A DNA stretch of 64,000 nucleotides, from contig JAIYBJ010000017.1 in assembly GCA_027488575.1 (NCBI GenBank), positions 1 to 64,000 of the forward strand, in the 5' to 3' direction. Below the pieces are notes generated by a model that was given only the letters and a program-made list of their open reading frames with translations, was not told the origin of the DNA and ran no database searches. How positions within the stretch are numbered: the stretch's first letter is position 1; every line of letters begins with the position of its first letter. Made by a program: the position numbers and the translations under genes. This document shows positions 56,165-64,000 of the stretch, piece by piece. This DNA comes from Streptomycetaceae bacterium (GTDB lineage Bacteria > Actinomycetota > Actinomycetes > Nanopelagicales > Nanopelagicaceae).

Positions 56165-58273
56165 ATGTTTGCAGGGCTTGGAAGATTCATAGTTCGTCGC
56201 AAGAAATCTGTATTGATTGTCTTTATCGTTGGAATTCTTGCTGCAGGTGGTGTTGGTTCCCTTGCATTCTCAAAACTCGATAGCGGTGGCTACTCAGACC
56301 TTAATAGTGACTCTGCAAAAGCTTATGAGTACTTAACTGACACGTTCAAGGTGCAAGAACCTGCTGCGATTTTGGTGATCGATACAGGTAACAAAAATGT
56401 GAACGATCCTGCTGTCATTGCCGAAGCTACGGCTCTTGAAGCTAAGGTCAATAGTGTTGCAACAGTAGACCGCACGCTTTCTTATTGGACAACTGGTGGC
56501 GCGCCTTCCATGAAAGCGGCAGATGACAAGGCTGCGTTCTTGTTTATTTTTTCAGATCCAGATTCGAATGACTGGGCTTCGCTAGAAAAAATTGGAAAAG
56601 AAGTTCAAGCACAATTCGATGGTAAGCAAGGTAACTTCACCGTCTATGCATCTGGCGCAGGAGTAATCACTAACGCCATTAATAGCAAGATCAAAGAAGA
56701 CTTACTTCTAGCTGAAGCCATTGCAATCCCCCTTACTTTTATTCTCCTGATTTTTGTCTTTGGCGCCATGGTTGCTTCGGCAATGCCCTTGGTGGTTGGT
56801 GTTAGCGCAATTCTTGGATCATTCTTCATAATTTTTCTCTTCACACTTTTCACGGACGTTTCAGTCTTTGCCCTCAATTTGATTACAGGTTTGGGATTAG
56901 GACTTGGAATTGATTACGCACTTCTAATCGTCAATCGATTCCGAGAAGAATTACACGCAGGCAAGAGTGTGGATGAATCGGTGATCACAACCGTTGCAAC
57001 AGCAGGAAAAACAGTTTTTTATTCTGGATTAACGGTGCTAGTCACAATGGCTTCACTCTTGTTGTTCCCATTGAACTTTTTGAAGTCATTTGGTTATGCA
57101 GGTGTATCAGTAATTTCCCTTGCAGTTGTTGGCGCTCTCATTCCTTTGCCAGCATTGCTTGCGATTCTGGGACACAAAATTGATAAAGGCGTTATTCGCA
57201 AAGCTGGCATTGTTCCGTCAGAAGACGGACGTTGGGCTCGCACAGCTCGCACGGTTATGAAGCGGCCTGTACCTGTTGTAATTGGTTCGCTCCTGGTTCT
57301 CGGCATTCTTGCTGCGCCAATAACAAATATTGCATTTGCTTCAGTTGATGCTCGCGTACTTCCAAAATCTGATCCAGCAGCCGTTGCATCTACTGTAATT
57401 GATCAACGATTTACCGGACTTGAAGGCAGCCCAATCGAAGTTGTTATTCCAAATGGCAAAGGTAAAGAGATTGAAATCAATAACTTCTTGGCCCAAGTGC
57501 AAGGCGTCTATGGAATCGCTCGCGTCGGCCAGATTGAGTACTTTGGAAATGATGTTCGTGTGCAAGTAATTTCAAGCGAACAATCTCGTACGTTAGATGC
57601 TCAGAGAATTATTCACGATATTCGTGCGCTGCCAGTTCCAGAAGGAACACTGATTGGTGGAGCTGCTGCGGACTTCACGGATTCGCAAGATGGAATCGCT
57701 CGTGCACTTCCTTGGGCCTTGGGTTGGATTGCATTGACTGTCTTTGTTCTTATCTTCGTATTTACTGGATCAATAATCTTGCCAATCAAAGCCGTCCTAC
57801 TAAATGCCATGTCCCTGATTGCAACGCTGGGCGCGGTTACCTGGATATTCATTGATGGTCACTTGAAGTGGCTAGTTGGTGATTTCACTGTCACAGGAAC
57901 TGTCGATACAGGTTCAATTATTTTGATTGCAGTAGTCGTCTTTGGTTTATCTATGGACTACGAACTCTTCTTACTCTCACGTATTCGCGAAGAGCATCTA
58001 GAAGGAAAATCAAATATTGAATCAGTTGCCAAAGGTTTACAACGCTCTGCACGAATCATCACTGCAGCAGCGCTATTACTTGCAGTTGTCTTCGCAGCAT
58101 TTATGACAAGCGGTGTTACTTCAATCAAGATGCTCGGTTTTGGAGTGGCATTTGCGGTATTGCTCGATGCAACCTTAGTTCGCGCATTATTAGTGCCTGC
58201 TCTGATGCGTTTATTTGGTGAACGCAATTGGTGGGCACCAAAATCATTGCAACGATTTACTCTTAAGCACTAA
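56165..58273 (+). CDS. MMPL-family RND transporter
   Basis: A 702-residue proton-driven exporter with two MMPL repeats. Each has an outer domain and a six-helix block; examples are LITGLGLGLGIDYALLIVNR and LIAVVVFGLSMDYELFLLSR, which carry the paired GIDYALL and SMDYELF motifs with the proton-relay Asp-Tyr pairs. Similar proteins export lipids or siderophores in Actinobacteria. The substrate is unknown. AGGGG lies 5 bases before the ATG. Confidence 0.92.
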   Translation: MFAGLGRFIVRRKKSVLIVFIVGILAAGGVGSLAFSKLDSGGYSDLNSDSAKAYEYLTDTFKVQEPAAILVIDTGNKNVNDPAVIAEATALEAKVNSVATVDRTLSYWTTGGAPSMKAADDKAAFLFIFSDPDSNDWASLEKIGKEVQAQFDGKQGNFTVYASGAGVITNAINSKIKEDLLLAEAIAIPLTFILLIFVFGAMVASAMPLVVGVSAILGSFFIIFLFTLFTDVSVFALNLITGLGLGLGIDYALLIVNRFREELHAGKSVDESVITTVATAGKTVFYSGLTVLVTMASLLLFPLNFLKSFGYAGVSVISLAVVGALIPLPALLAILGHKIDKGVIRKAGIVPSEDGRWARTARTVMKRPVPVVIGSLLVLGILAAPITNIAFASVDARVLPKSDPAAVASTVIDQRFTGLEGSPIEVVIPNGKGKEIEINNFLAQVQGVYGIARVGQIEYFGNDVRVQVISSEQSRTLDAQRIIHDIRALPVPEGTLIGGAAADFTDSQDGIARALPWALGWIALTVFVLIFVFTGSIILPIKAVLLNAMSLIATLGAVTWIFIDGHLKWLVGDFTVTGTVDTGSIILIAVVVFGLSMDYELFLLSRIREEHLEGKSNIESVAKGLQRSARIITAAALLLAVVFAAFMTSGVTSIKMLGFGVAFAVLLDATLVRALLVPALMRLFGERNWWAPKSLQRFTLKH

Positions 58274-58296
58274 ACAAACATTAATTGAAGATTATG

Positions 58297-58369
58297 TGTC
58301 CCCGGCGGGAGTTGAACCTGCGACCTACCGCTTAGGAGGCGGTTGCTCTATCCACTGAGCTACGGGGAC
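58297..58369 (-). tRNA. tRNA-Arg (CCT)
   Basis: A 73-base cloverleaf on the minus strand. Acceptor GTCCCCG pairs with CGGGGAC, the anticodon stem ACCGC/GCGGT encloses CTCCTAA giving CCT, the T loop is TTCAACT and the discriminator is A. It reads AGG codons. CCA is not encoded. Confidence 0.95.
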
Positions 58370-58416
58370 GTGTGTTGCTATTGCGCAATCTTGCCATGTA
58401 CTTGCAAACTAAAGCC

Positions 58417-60099
58417 ATGGCTAAGGATTTTGATGTTCTCATCATCGGTTCTGGCTTCGGCGGTTCTGTTTCAGCACTCAGGCTTACAGAAAAAGGTTAT
58501 TCCGTAGCAGTTTTGGAAGCGGGCAAAAGATTTAAGGAAAAAGACTTCCCTAAGACTTCTTGGCGTTTACGTAAATTTCTCTTCTTTCCAAAGCTTGGTT
58601 TATTAGGAATACAAAGAATTCATGCGCTACCTGATGTTTTAATCCTTGCGGGCGCCGGTGTTGGTGGCGGATCGCTTGTGTATGCGAACACTCTGTATCA
58701 ACCACCAGATTCTTACTTCCAAGATAAACAGTGGAATCACATCACAGATTGGAAATCAGAGTTATTGCCTTGGTATGACCAAGCTAGCCGAATGCTTGGT
58801 GTTGCCGAGAATCCATACTTTTCTCCAAGTGATCAAGCGATGAAAGATGTTGCTATCGAAATGGGTGTTGGTCATACATTCAAGATGGCTCCACTTGGCG
58901 TTTATTTTGGCGAAGGTTCGGGAGTCGCAAGTAAGGATCCATACTTTGGCGGTGTTGGTCCTGCTCGAAATGGTTGCCAACAATGTGGCGCATGTATGAC
59001 TGGATGCAGGTTTAACTCCAAAAATACATTGCCCAAAAATTATCTAGGTTTAGCAGAGTCTGCGGGAGCAAAAGTATTTCCACTGACAACTGTTACTTCT
59101 TTCGAGCAAGCACCGGATGGTTCGTGGATAGTTAAGGCTAAGAAAACAAATGGGTTGTTTGGCAGAAAAATAACTTTTACGGCAAATGAATTAATCGTTA
59201 GCGCCGGAACATATAACACTCAAAAACTTCTTCATCGGATGAAAGCAACGGGAAAACTACCGAAGCTTTCAGATCGTCTTGGCGACTTATCTCGAACAAA
59301 TAGCGAAGCACTCACTGGAGCGCTCTTGCCAAAGTCCGATATTGATTTCAGCAAGGGCGCTGCAATTACCTCTTCATTCTTTCCTGATGATCACACTCAC
59401 GTAGAACCAGTTCGGTATGGCAAGGGCAGCAATGCGATGGGCTTATTGCAAACAATCATGACTGATGGCGACCTTGCAAAAGATCGTCGTCGCCAATGGG
59501 TTCGTGAATTCATCAAGAAGCCTTCTTTGTTATTGCGCGTTCTAAATGTTCATCAATGGTCGGAGCGCACTGTTATTGCACTAGTAATGCAAAACGTTGA
59601 TTCAGCACTATCTGTCAGACCAAAGAAGAAGTGGTGGGGTGTGGGTTTAACGTCAACAAATAACTCTGATAATCCGAATGCCACATATATTCCTGCTGCA
59701 AATGAAACTGTCCGACGCATAGCCAATAAATATGGTGGCTTTGCAGGAGGACATATCGGTGACTTAATCGGTGCTCCATTTACTGCTCACTTTGTGGGCG
59801 GGTGCGTAATTGGTTCAGATATTTCACAGGGAGTTATCGATCCGTATCACCGCGTTTGGAATTACCCAACGATGCATGTGGTAGACGGTGCTGCGGTGAC
59901 TGCAAACCTTGGCGTTAATCCTTCACTAACTATTACTGCTCAAGCAGAACGTGCGATTTCTTTCTGGCCCAATAAAGGTGAGTTAGATCCACGCCCAGTT
60001 CAAAACAGCGAGTACCAACGGATTAATTCAGTTGCACCACATTCACCATTTGTTCCTGCTGGTGCAATTGGTGAATTACTTATGCCACCAGCGAAGTAA
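58417..60099 (+). CDS. GMC-family oxidoreductase (cholesterol oxidase-like, ChoD type)
   Basis: A 560-residue FAD enzyme. The dinucleotide motif is FDVLIIGSGFGGSVSALRL, and AGAGVGGGSLVYANTLYQPP is the GMC loop. A four-cysteine segment NGCQQCGACMTGCRFN (near residue 200) is characteristic of the ChoD/Rv3409c-like subgroup. The C-terminal HFVGGCVIG and VNPSLTITAQAERA complete the FAD site. The real substrate is uncertain. The start is ATG 58417; a frame extending upstream would run close to the tRNA. It overlaps the convergent kinase gene by 24 bases. Confidence 0.85.
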   Translation: MAKDFDVLIIGSGFGGSVSALRLTEKGYSVAVLEAGKRFKEKDFPKTSWRLRKFLFFPKLGLLGIQRIHALPDVLILAGAGVGGGSLVYANTLYQPPDSYFQDKQWNHITDWKSELLPWYDQASRMLGVAENPYFSPSDQAMKDVAIEMGVGHTFKMAPLGVYFGEGSGVASKDPYFGGVGPARNGCQQCGACMTGCRFNSKNTLPKNYLGLAESAGAKVFPLTTVTSFEQAPDGSWIVKAKKTNGLFGRKITFTANELIVSAGTYNTQKLLHRMKATGKLPKLSDRLGDLSRTNSEALTGALLPKSDIDFSKGAAITSSFFPDDHTHVEPVRYGKGSNAMGLLQTIMTDGDLAKDRRRQWVREFIKKPSLLLRVLNVHQWSERTVIALVMQNVDSALSVRPKKKWWGVGLTSTNNSDNPNATYIPAANETVRRIANKYGGFAGGHIGDLIGAPFTAHFVGGCVIGSDISQGVIDPYHRVWNYPTMHVVDGAAVTANLGVNPSLTITAQAERAISFWPNKGELDPRPVQNSEYQRINSVAPHSPFVPAGAIGELLMPPAK

Positions 60100-60981
60100 A
60101 GGTTCAATATCTTCGTGTACGTGCTCAGCAATAAACATTGCACCATCTAAATGATTGCCTAGTGGTTCCACGAGAGTAATTTGTGGCAGCAACGAAGAAG
60201 TACGTCTGCGAATAGCTTCAACGTAGCCTTTATTCTCAGCTAGTTTTCCAAGAAGTGCTATTGCAATACCTTCGTTGCGCATTCCACCAACATTTGTCCA
60301 CGCAGCACGAATTGTCTTTGCTAAGTATTCGCCACCTTTATCTCTGATTGTTATTGCATCAGTACATTTAGTTTCAGCTGCTTCAAGCAGAGTTTTAGCA
60401 GCGTTGATACAGAGCAGTTGTGCTTTTGAATCTGTGTAAGACTTCAAGGATTCAAAAGTTTTAATCTCAGATTCAAAGAATTCAGATAAGAACGTTGCAT
60501 CATCTCTGCCTTCTTGTGTTGCAAGTACGCGCTCAAGTGCAGCTTTGCCTAACCAGAATCCCCCACCGAGGTCGCCGAAAATATGTCCAAGACCATCGGT
60601 GTGCGAATAACTTCCGCGGCGACCTGCAATTGCAACTGCTCCACTGCCGATAGATAAAGCGACTCCATCTTTGTTTCCAAGTGCGCCAAAGTAACCAGCT
60701 AAGCCATCATCAATTACGGCAACTGATGTGGCACCAAAATATTTTGAGGCAAGGACTCCATAAGGTTTTGGATCACCTACATCGCCATAAACACCGGTAA
60801 TGCTGAGTGCAAGGACATCACTCTGAAAACTTGAGCCGAAGTTTTCTTGAGCTTCTGCAAATAAATCATTAATTACATCAAGAGTTGATTCGTGAGCATG
60901 CTTCGCTCGTTTACTTGTGAATTGCGAATCAGATGACTTAAATCGCGCACCTGATTGCCCTAAGTCGACTGCTAGCACCAT
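60076..60981 (-). CDS. BadF/BadG/BcrA-type kinase (N-acetylglucosamine kinase-like)
   Basis: A 301-residue ASKHA-fold ATPase. The phosphate-1 loop is VLAVDLGQSGARFKSSD, the phosphate-2 part ALSIGSGAVAIAGRRGSYSH, and HIFGDLGGGFWLGKAAL is the hallmark of the eukaryotic-type GlcNAc kinase/BadF family. It probably phosphorylates an amino sugar. The start is ATG 60981 because a TAGACT -10 box ends 7 bases upstream. The longer frame to 61080 runs into the divergent SDR gene. Confidence 0.85.
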   Translation of the reverse strand: MVLAVDLGQSGARFKSSDSQFTSKRAKHAHESTLDVINDLFAEAQENFGSSFQSDVLALSITGVYGDVGDPKPYGVLASKYFGATSVAVIDDGLAGYFGALGNKDGVALSIGSGAVAIAGRRGSYSHTDGLGHIFGDLGGGFWLGKAALERVLATQEGRDDATFLSEFFESEIKTFESLKSYTDSKAQLLCINAAKTLLEAAETKCTDAITIRDKGGEYLAKTIRAAWTNVGGMRNEGIAIALLGKLAENKGYVEAIRRRTSSLLPQITLVEPLGNHLDGAMFIAEHVHEDIEPLLRWWHK

Positions 60982-60988
60982 AATTGCA

Positions 60989-60994
60989 AGTCTA
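60989..60994 (-). promoter_or_regulatory. -10 box of a leaderless kinase promoter
   Basis: TAGACT on the minus strand ends 7 bases before the ATG at 60981, inside the 27-base gap to the divergent SDR gene. The hexamer is the same as at ispH. Confidence 0.5.
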
Positions 60995-61008
60995 GTTAAG
61001 GAGAGCAG

Positions 61009-61779
61009 ATGAGTAAATGGGCCGTGGTCACAGGCGCAACAGCCGGCATTGGTGAGAGCTTCACTCGCATATTGGCCCATGATGGTTTCAACATTGTTTT
61101 GGTCGCTCGAGATCTAGATCGCATGAAAGAGCGTGCTGCACATTTGGAATCACAATTCAAAGTTCAGACTGCAATTATCCAAGCAGATTTGGCCACAGAT
61201 GAAGGTTGTGCAAAAGTTGAAGAGTATTTGCGCGAAAATCAGATTGAAGTTCTCATTAATAACGCAGGGTTTGGAATAAACAAGGCCTTTTCTGTCAGCG
61301 ACATTGATTCCGAACAACAACTATTAGATGTACTAGTTCGCACACCGATGCGTTTGATGCACACAGTTTTGCCACAAATGAAAGAGCGCAATAGCGGATC
61401 GATTATCAATGTGTCATCTGTTGCAGGCTGGATTGCTGGTGGAACCTACAGCGCCTCAAAGTCTTATCTGACCGTCCTTTCTGAATCTCTTCACACAGAA
61501 ATGAGTGGAACAGGTATAAAAATTTCTGCGCTCTGTCCTGGTTTTACCCGAACCGAGTTTCATGAACGCGGACGTATGCGCATGAATGGTTTACCAGAAT
61601 TTATGTGGCTCAGCGCTGACCGTGTTGTCACACAGGCGTGGAAGGAGAATCAAAACGGAAAGGTTTTATCCGTGCCTGGTTGGCAGTATTTGATTTTAAG
61701 TTCTGTCTCTCGCTTTGGTCCACGACCACTTGTTCGCAAATTAGGAATGAACGTCAGGGCTCGCCAGCGCCAAAAGTGA
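61009..61779 (+). CDS. Short-chain dehydrogenase/reductase
   Basis: A 256-residue classical SDR. The NADP(H) motif is VTGATAGIGESFTRILA (TGxxxGIG), NNAG appears as LINNAGFGINKAF, and the catalytic triad is Ser in INVSSVAGW plus YSASKSYL (YxxxK). It is the DltE/YqjQ-like group acting on unknown carbonyl substrates. AAGGAGAG gives a good ribosome binding site. An 18-bp palindrome follows the stop codon. Confidence 0.9.
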   Translation: MSKWAVVTGATAGIGESFTRILAHDGFNIVLVARDLDRMKERAAHLESQFKVQTAIIQADLATDEGCAKVEEYLRENQIEVLINNAGFGINKAFSVSDIDSEQQLLDVLVRTPMRLMHTVLPQMKERNSGSIINVSSVAGWIAGGTYSASKSYLTVLSESLHTEMSGTGIKISALCPGFTRTEFHERGRMRMNGLPEFMWLSADRVVTQAWKENQNGKVLSVPGWQYLILSSVSRFGPRPLVRKLGMNVRARQRQK

Positions 61780-61782
61780 ATC

Positions 61783-61800
61783 TATAGGGCTAGCCCTATA
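61783..61800. promoter_or_regulatory. Perfect 18-bp palindrome upstream of the GGDEF gene
   Basis: TATAGGGCTAGCCCTATA is a perfect inverted repeat without a loop, lying 4 bases after the SDR stop and 34 bases before the GGDEF start. It would overlap the -35 region of the GGDEF promoter, so it is a candidate operator for a dimeric regulator. Confidence 0.5.
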
Positions 61801-61821
61801 CGCATCAGAACTTAACTCTTC

Positions 61822-61827
61822 TACGGT
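61822..61827 (+). promoter_or_regulatory. -10 box of a leaderless GGDEF-gene promoter
   Basis: TACGGT ends exactly 6 bases before the GTG start at 61834. Confidence 0.55.
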
Positions 61828-61833
61828 GTTGGT

Positions 61834-63216
61834 GTGCTCCGTAAATATCTATCCCTCAATACCGTGGGTTTCTTGCTCTTAATAACTCACTTAATTTCTC
61901 GAGCAATACATACAACTCCACAGATTTATCTGGACTTATGGATTTATAACGCAATTGCAATTCTCTTTGTTTTTTCACTCATTGGCGTACCTATCTTTAA
62001 TGACCATGTCGGTATTGCATTCATGGCACTGGCTATTGCATTCTGGGCAGCAGGTTCTTTTCTTTCCTCGCTTAGTGTTTTTTACAGTATCAACTTGCGA
62101 ATCGAGTTGATTTCTAATCTTCTATACATGCTCTTTTACCCAGCAGCATTTATTGCACTGCCCCGATTGCTCTCTCAAAGATCACGAATTTCTGCAGTCG
62201 AAATTCTGGATTCCACAATCATCGCTCTCGGTTTAAGTTCACTCGGCACTGCATTATTTGTTGGTCCAGTATTGCCCAGACTCAATGGCGATATGTTGAT
62301 GACTTTCTTCGCAATTTTTTATCCAGTCGGTGATTTAATTTTGGTGGCCAGCGTGATTTCTACTCTGTTGACACAAAGAGTTTCCAAGAGAGCGATTATT
62401 GCTAGCTTGGGAATTTTCATCTTTGCCTTTTCTGATTTTCTTTACTTATGGCTGCATGTCAATAACAAGTATGTCTTTGGATCAATTTCAGATGATGGTT
62501 GGCTGGTGGGGCTTGCATTAATTGTTATGTCTACGCAATTCAAAGCAAGTGAGCAGTTATCCAATGACGGTGTAAATCCAGTATTTGTTGCACTCTCGGT
62601 TTTCTTGAGTGCGACACTGCTGGGGATAATCACATTGCGACCTGGTTATTTTCCTTCATTTATTCTCTTGCCGACTCTGCTGACCTTACTTGTCGCATTT
62701 ATTCGAATGACTATTGCACTGCGACAAGCACGTTCACTTGGCACTGAACGAACTCTTGCTCGCACTGATGAGTTAACGGGATTATCTAATCGCAGGAAGC
62801 TGATTGCAGAGATGGATGAGATTGGAAGTACTGAGAGAGCTCTTTTGATCTTGGATCTTGATGGTTTCAAACCTGTTAACGATTCTTTCGGTCATGACGT
62901 CGGTGATGAAATTTTGAAACAAGTGGCTATGCGTTTTCATAGAGCACTTCCGCCGGATGCCACACTTGCCAGATTAGGTGGAGATGAATTTGGTGTGTTG
63001 ATTCACGGGAATTACGAAACAAGTATGGAAGTTGCGCTGGCTCTTCATGCGACCATGAGTTATCCATTTGTTATTGGAAAGGAATCAATAGATCTAGGAG
63101 TCAGTATTGGAGTGGCCGCAAACAATGAAAATCATGATTTACTGCGACGAGCAGATGTTGCTATGTATCGAGCCAAGCGAGAATCACTCGGCGTTGCGCA
63201 CTTTGATTTCTTCTAA
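61834..63216 (+). CDS. Membrane GGDEF-domain protein (putative diguanylate cyclase)
   Basis: A 460-residue protein. Residues 1 to about 290 hold eight or so membrane helices of a MASE-like sensor, e.g. IYNAIAILFVFSLIGVPIF and LGLSSLGTALFVGPVL. The GGDEF domain starts near residue 305 (LARTDELTGLSNRRKLIAEM) with an intact active site LARLGGDEFGVLI, so it can likely make c-di-GMP. The RxxD inhibitory site is absent: the position reads LPPD. GTG start. It overlaps the convergent photolyase gene by 33 bases. Confidence 0.9.
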   Translation: MLRKYLSLNTVGFLLLITHLISRAIHTTPQIYLDLWIYNAIAILFVFSLIGVPIFNDHVGIAFMALAIAFWAAGSFLSSLSVFYSINLRIELISNLLYMLFYPAAFIALPRLLSQRSRISAVEILDSTIIALGLSSLGTALFVGPVLPRLNGDMLMTFFAIFYPVGDLILVASVISTLLTQRVSKRAIIASLGIFIFAFSDFLYLWLHVNNKYVFGSISDDGWLVGLALIVMSTQFKASEQLSNDGVNPVFVALSVFLSATLLGIITLRPGYFPSFILLPTLLTLLVAFIRMTIALRQARSLGTERTLARTDELTGLSNRRKLIAEMDEIGSTERALLILDLDGFKPVNDSFGHDVGDEILKQVAMRFHRALPPDATLARLGGDEFGVLIHGNYETSMEVALALHATMSYPFVIGKESIDLGVSIGVAANNENHDLLRRADVAMYRAKRESLGVAHFDFF

Positions 63217-64000
63217 GCGGGCAAGAGATTCAATGCGCTCTAGCGAGTGCTCAACTAATTTCTTTGGATAACCGTGTTTGTATCCATCGGCGCAATCCCA
63301 TGGCTCGTGAATTTCATCCGCAGAAAGATGCGCTAATTCAGGTACGTACTTGCGGATGTAATCTCCATTTTCATCAAAGCGCTTGCCTTGTTCGATTGGA
63401 TTAAAGACTCGGTAATACGGGGAAGCATCAGTTCCGCACCCTGCAGTCCACTGCCACCCATGTGCATTTGATGCAATATCGAAATCAACAAGGTGTTCTT
63501 CAAAAAACAATGCTCCGTGTTGCCATTCGATGTGTAGATCTTTGGCTAAAAATGATGCAACGACCATGCGAACACGATTGTGCATCCAGCCTTCTTTAAT
63601 CAATTGGCGCATGCCAGCGTCAACAAATGGGTACCCAGTTTTGCCTTCACACCAAGCAATAAACTTCTTTCCCGGTTCGTCATAACGCATATTGGCAAAT
63701 TGCGGTGCGTAATAATCTTTATCTGTATGGGGATAGTTGAACAAAACATCTGCATAAAACTCGCGCCACGCAATTTCTTTTCTGAATGTGTCGTGCGCTT
63801 TATTTTCACCCAATCCAGTAAGCAATGTGCGTGGATGAATTTCTCCCCATGTTAGATGCGCACTCATTTTGCTCGTTCCATCGATGCCAGCAAAGTTACG
63901 TGTTTCATCATATGTATCAAGACCTTTGGCTTTAAATTTCTTAAAGCGTTCGTGTGCCGCTTTTTCGCCAGCTAATGGGATATCTGTACCCTCTGGCGCT
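63184..64000 (-). CDS. phr: Deoxyribodipyrimidine photolyase / cryptochrome family, C-terminal part
   Basis: A partial gene: the frame is open to the right edge and lacks its N-terminus and antenna domain. The 271 residues present form the FAD-binding domain: GTSKMSAHLTWGEIHPRTLL, WREFYADVLFNYPHTD, PFVDAGMRQLIKEGWMHNRV and DFDIASNAHGWQWTAGCGTD, whose Asn and Trp residues match class I CPD photolyases. It probably repairs UV dimers with blue light, fitting a sunlit-water organism. Its stop lies inside the end of the GGDEF gene. Confidence 0.93.
   Translation of the reverse strand, partial: APEGTDIPLAGEKAAHERFKKFKAKGLDTYDETRNFAGIDGTSKMSAHLTWGEIHPRTLLTGLGENKAHDTFRKEIAWREFYADVLFNYPHTDKDYYAPQFANMRYDEPGKKFIAWCEGKTGYPFVDAGMRQLIKEGWMHNRVRMVVASFLAKDLHIEWQHGALFFEEHLVDFDIASNAHGWQWTAGCGTDASPYYRVFNPIEQGKRFDENGDYIRKYVPELAHLSADEIHEPWDCADGYKHGYPKKLVEHSLERIESLARLEEIKVRNAE

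Overview
The window looks like one contiguous piece of a streamlined, low-GC actinobacterial chromosome. Base composition leans AT, no gap between genes reaches 300 bases (the longest, about 230 bases, is the rplJ leader), many genes overlap by 1-4 bases, and no insertion sequence, phage gene, CRISPR array or rRNA is visible. Gene order is classically actinobacterial: tRNA-Thr/tRNA-Met/rpmG ... tRNA-Trp/secE/nusG/rplK/rplA/rplJ/rplL/rpoB/rpoC, then blocks matching the Mycobacterium tuberculosis Rv1080-Rv1110, Rv1007c-Rv1026 and Rv0992c-Rv0996 neighbourhoods. With UUA codons freely used, the best guess is a freshwater planktonic actinobacterium of the acI / Nanopelagicales type. That assignment is an inference, not a search result.

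Layout. 1-12009 (mostly minus): RNA polymerase beta' (cut by the window edge) and beta, ribosomal proteins L7/L12, L10, L1, L11, NusG, SecE, tRNA-Trp, an aspartate-type aminotransferase (plus), MurB, a GT2 glycosyltransferase with a CysRS-like N-terminus, L33, tRNA-Met and tRNA-Thr. 12065-22045: quinone oxidoreductase, IspH, XseA/XseB, class I fumarase, a secreted transglycosylase-like protein, PIN-PhoH, a UppS-type prenyltransferase, SURF1, small membrane proteins and GreA. 22049-27585: an ABC-2 exporter, two MFS exporters, a BAX-inhibitor-1 membrane protein and a tRNA-Leu. 27672-35522: Ppx, DUF501, FtsB-like, enolase, MazG, a lipoprotein and Mfd. 35640-42255: PEP carboxylase, Pth, L25, Prs, GlmU, tRNA-Gln. 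42351-52116: MarR, IspE, KsgA, TatD, MetRS, RsmI, protein O-mannosyltransferase, a MoeA-like/GNAT/membrane-protein trio and 5-formyltetrahydrofolate cyclo-ligase. 52113-64000: acyl-CoA dehydrogenase, CopD-CtaG and CopC copper proteins, an FmdB zinc ribbon, an MMPL exporter, tRNA-Arg, a GMC oxidoreductase, a BadF-type kinase, an SDR, a GGDEF protein and a partial photolyase.

The genes are mostly housekeeping: transcription, translation, envelope precursor supply (MurB, GlmU, UppS, IspE/IspH), central carbon metabolism (Ppc, Eno, Fum, AspC), repair (Mfd, XseAB, photolyase) and cytochrome oxidase/copper assembly (SURF1, CtaG, CopC). The strongest signals beyond routine annotation are: (1) a recurrent promoter layout with a TANNNT -10 box exactly six bases before the start codon, implying leaderless mRNAs, including a 25-bp divergent region holding two back-to-back -10 boxes; (2) a MoeA-like protein that has lost subdomain II and its catalytic motifs, next to a membrane partner, in the position of the corynebacterial Glp/GlpR divisome pair; (3) a tRNA-Gln gene whose 3' end lies one base from the glmU start codon; (4) a tRNA with a leucine UAA anticodon and class I shape; and (5) a CysRS-tail/GT2 fusion.
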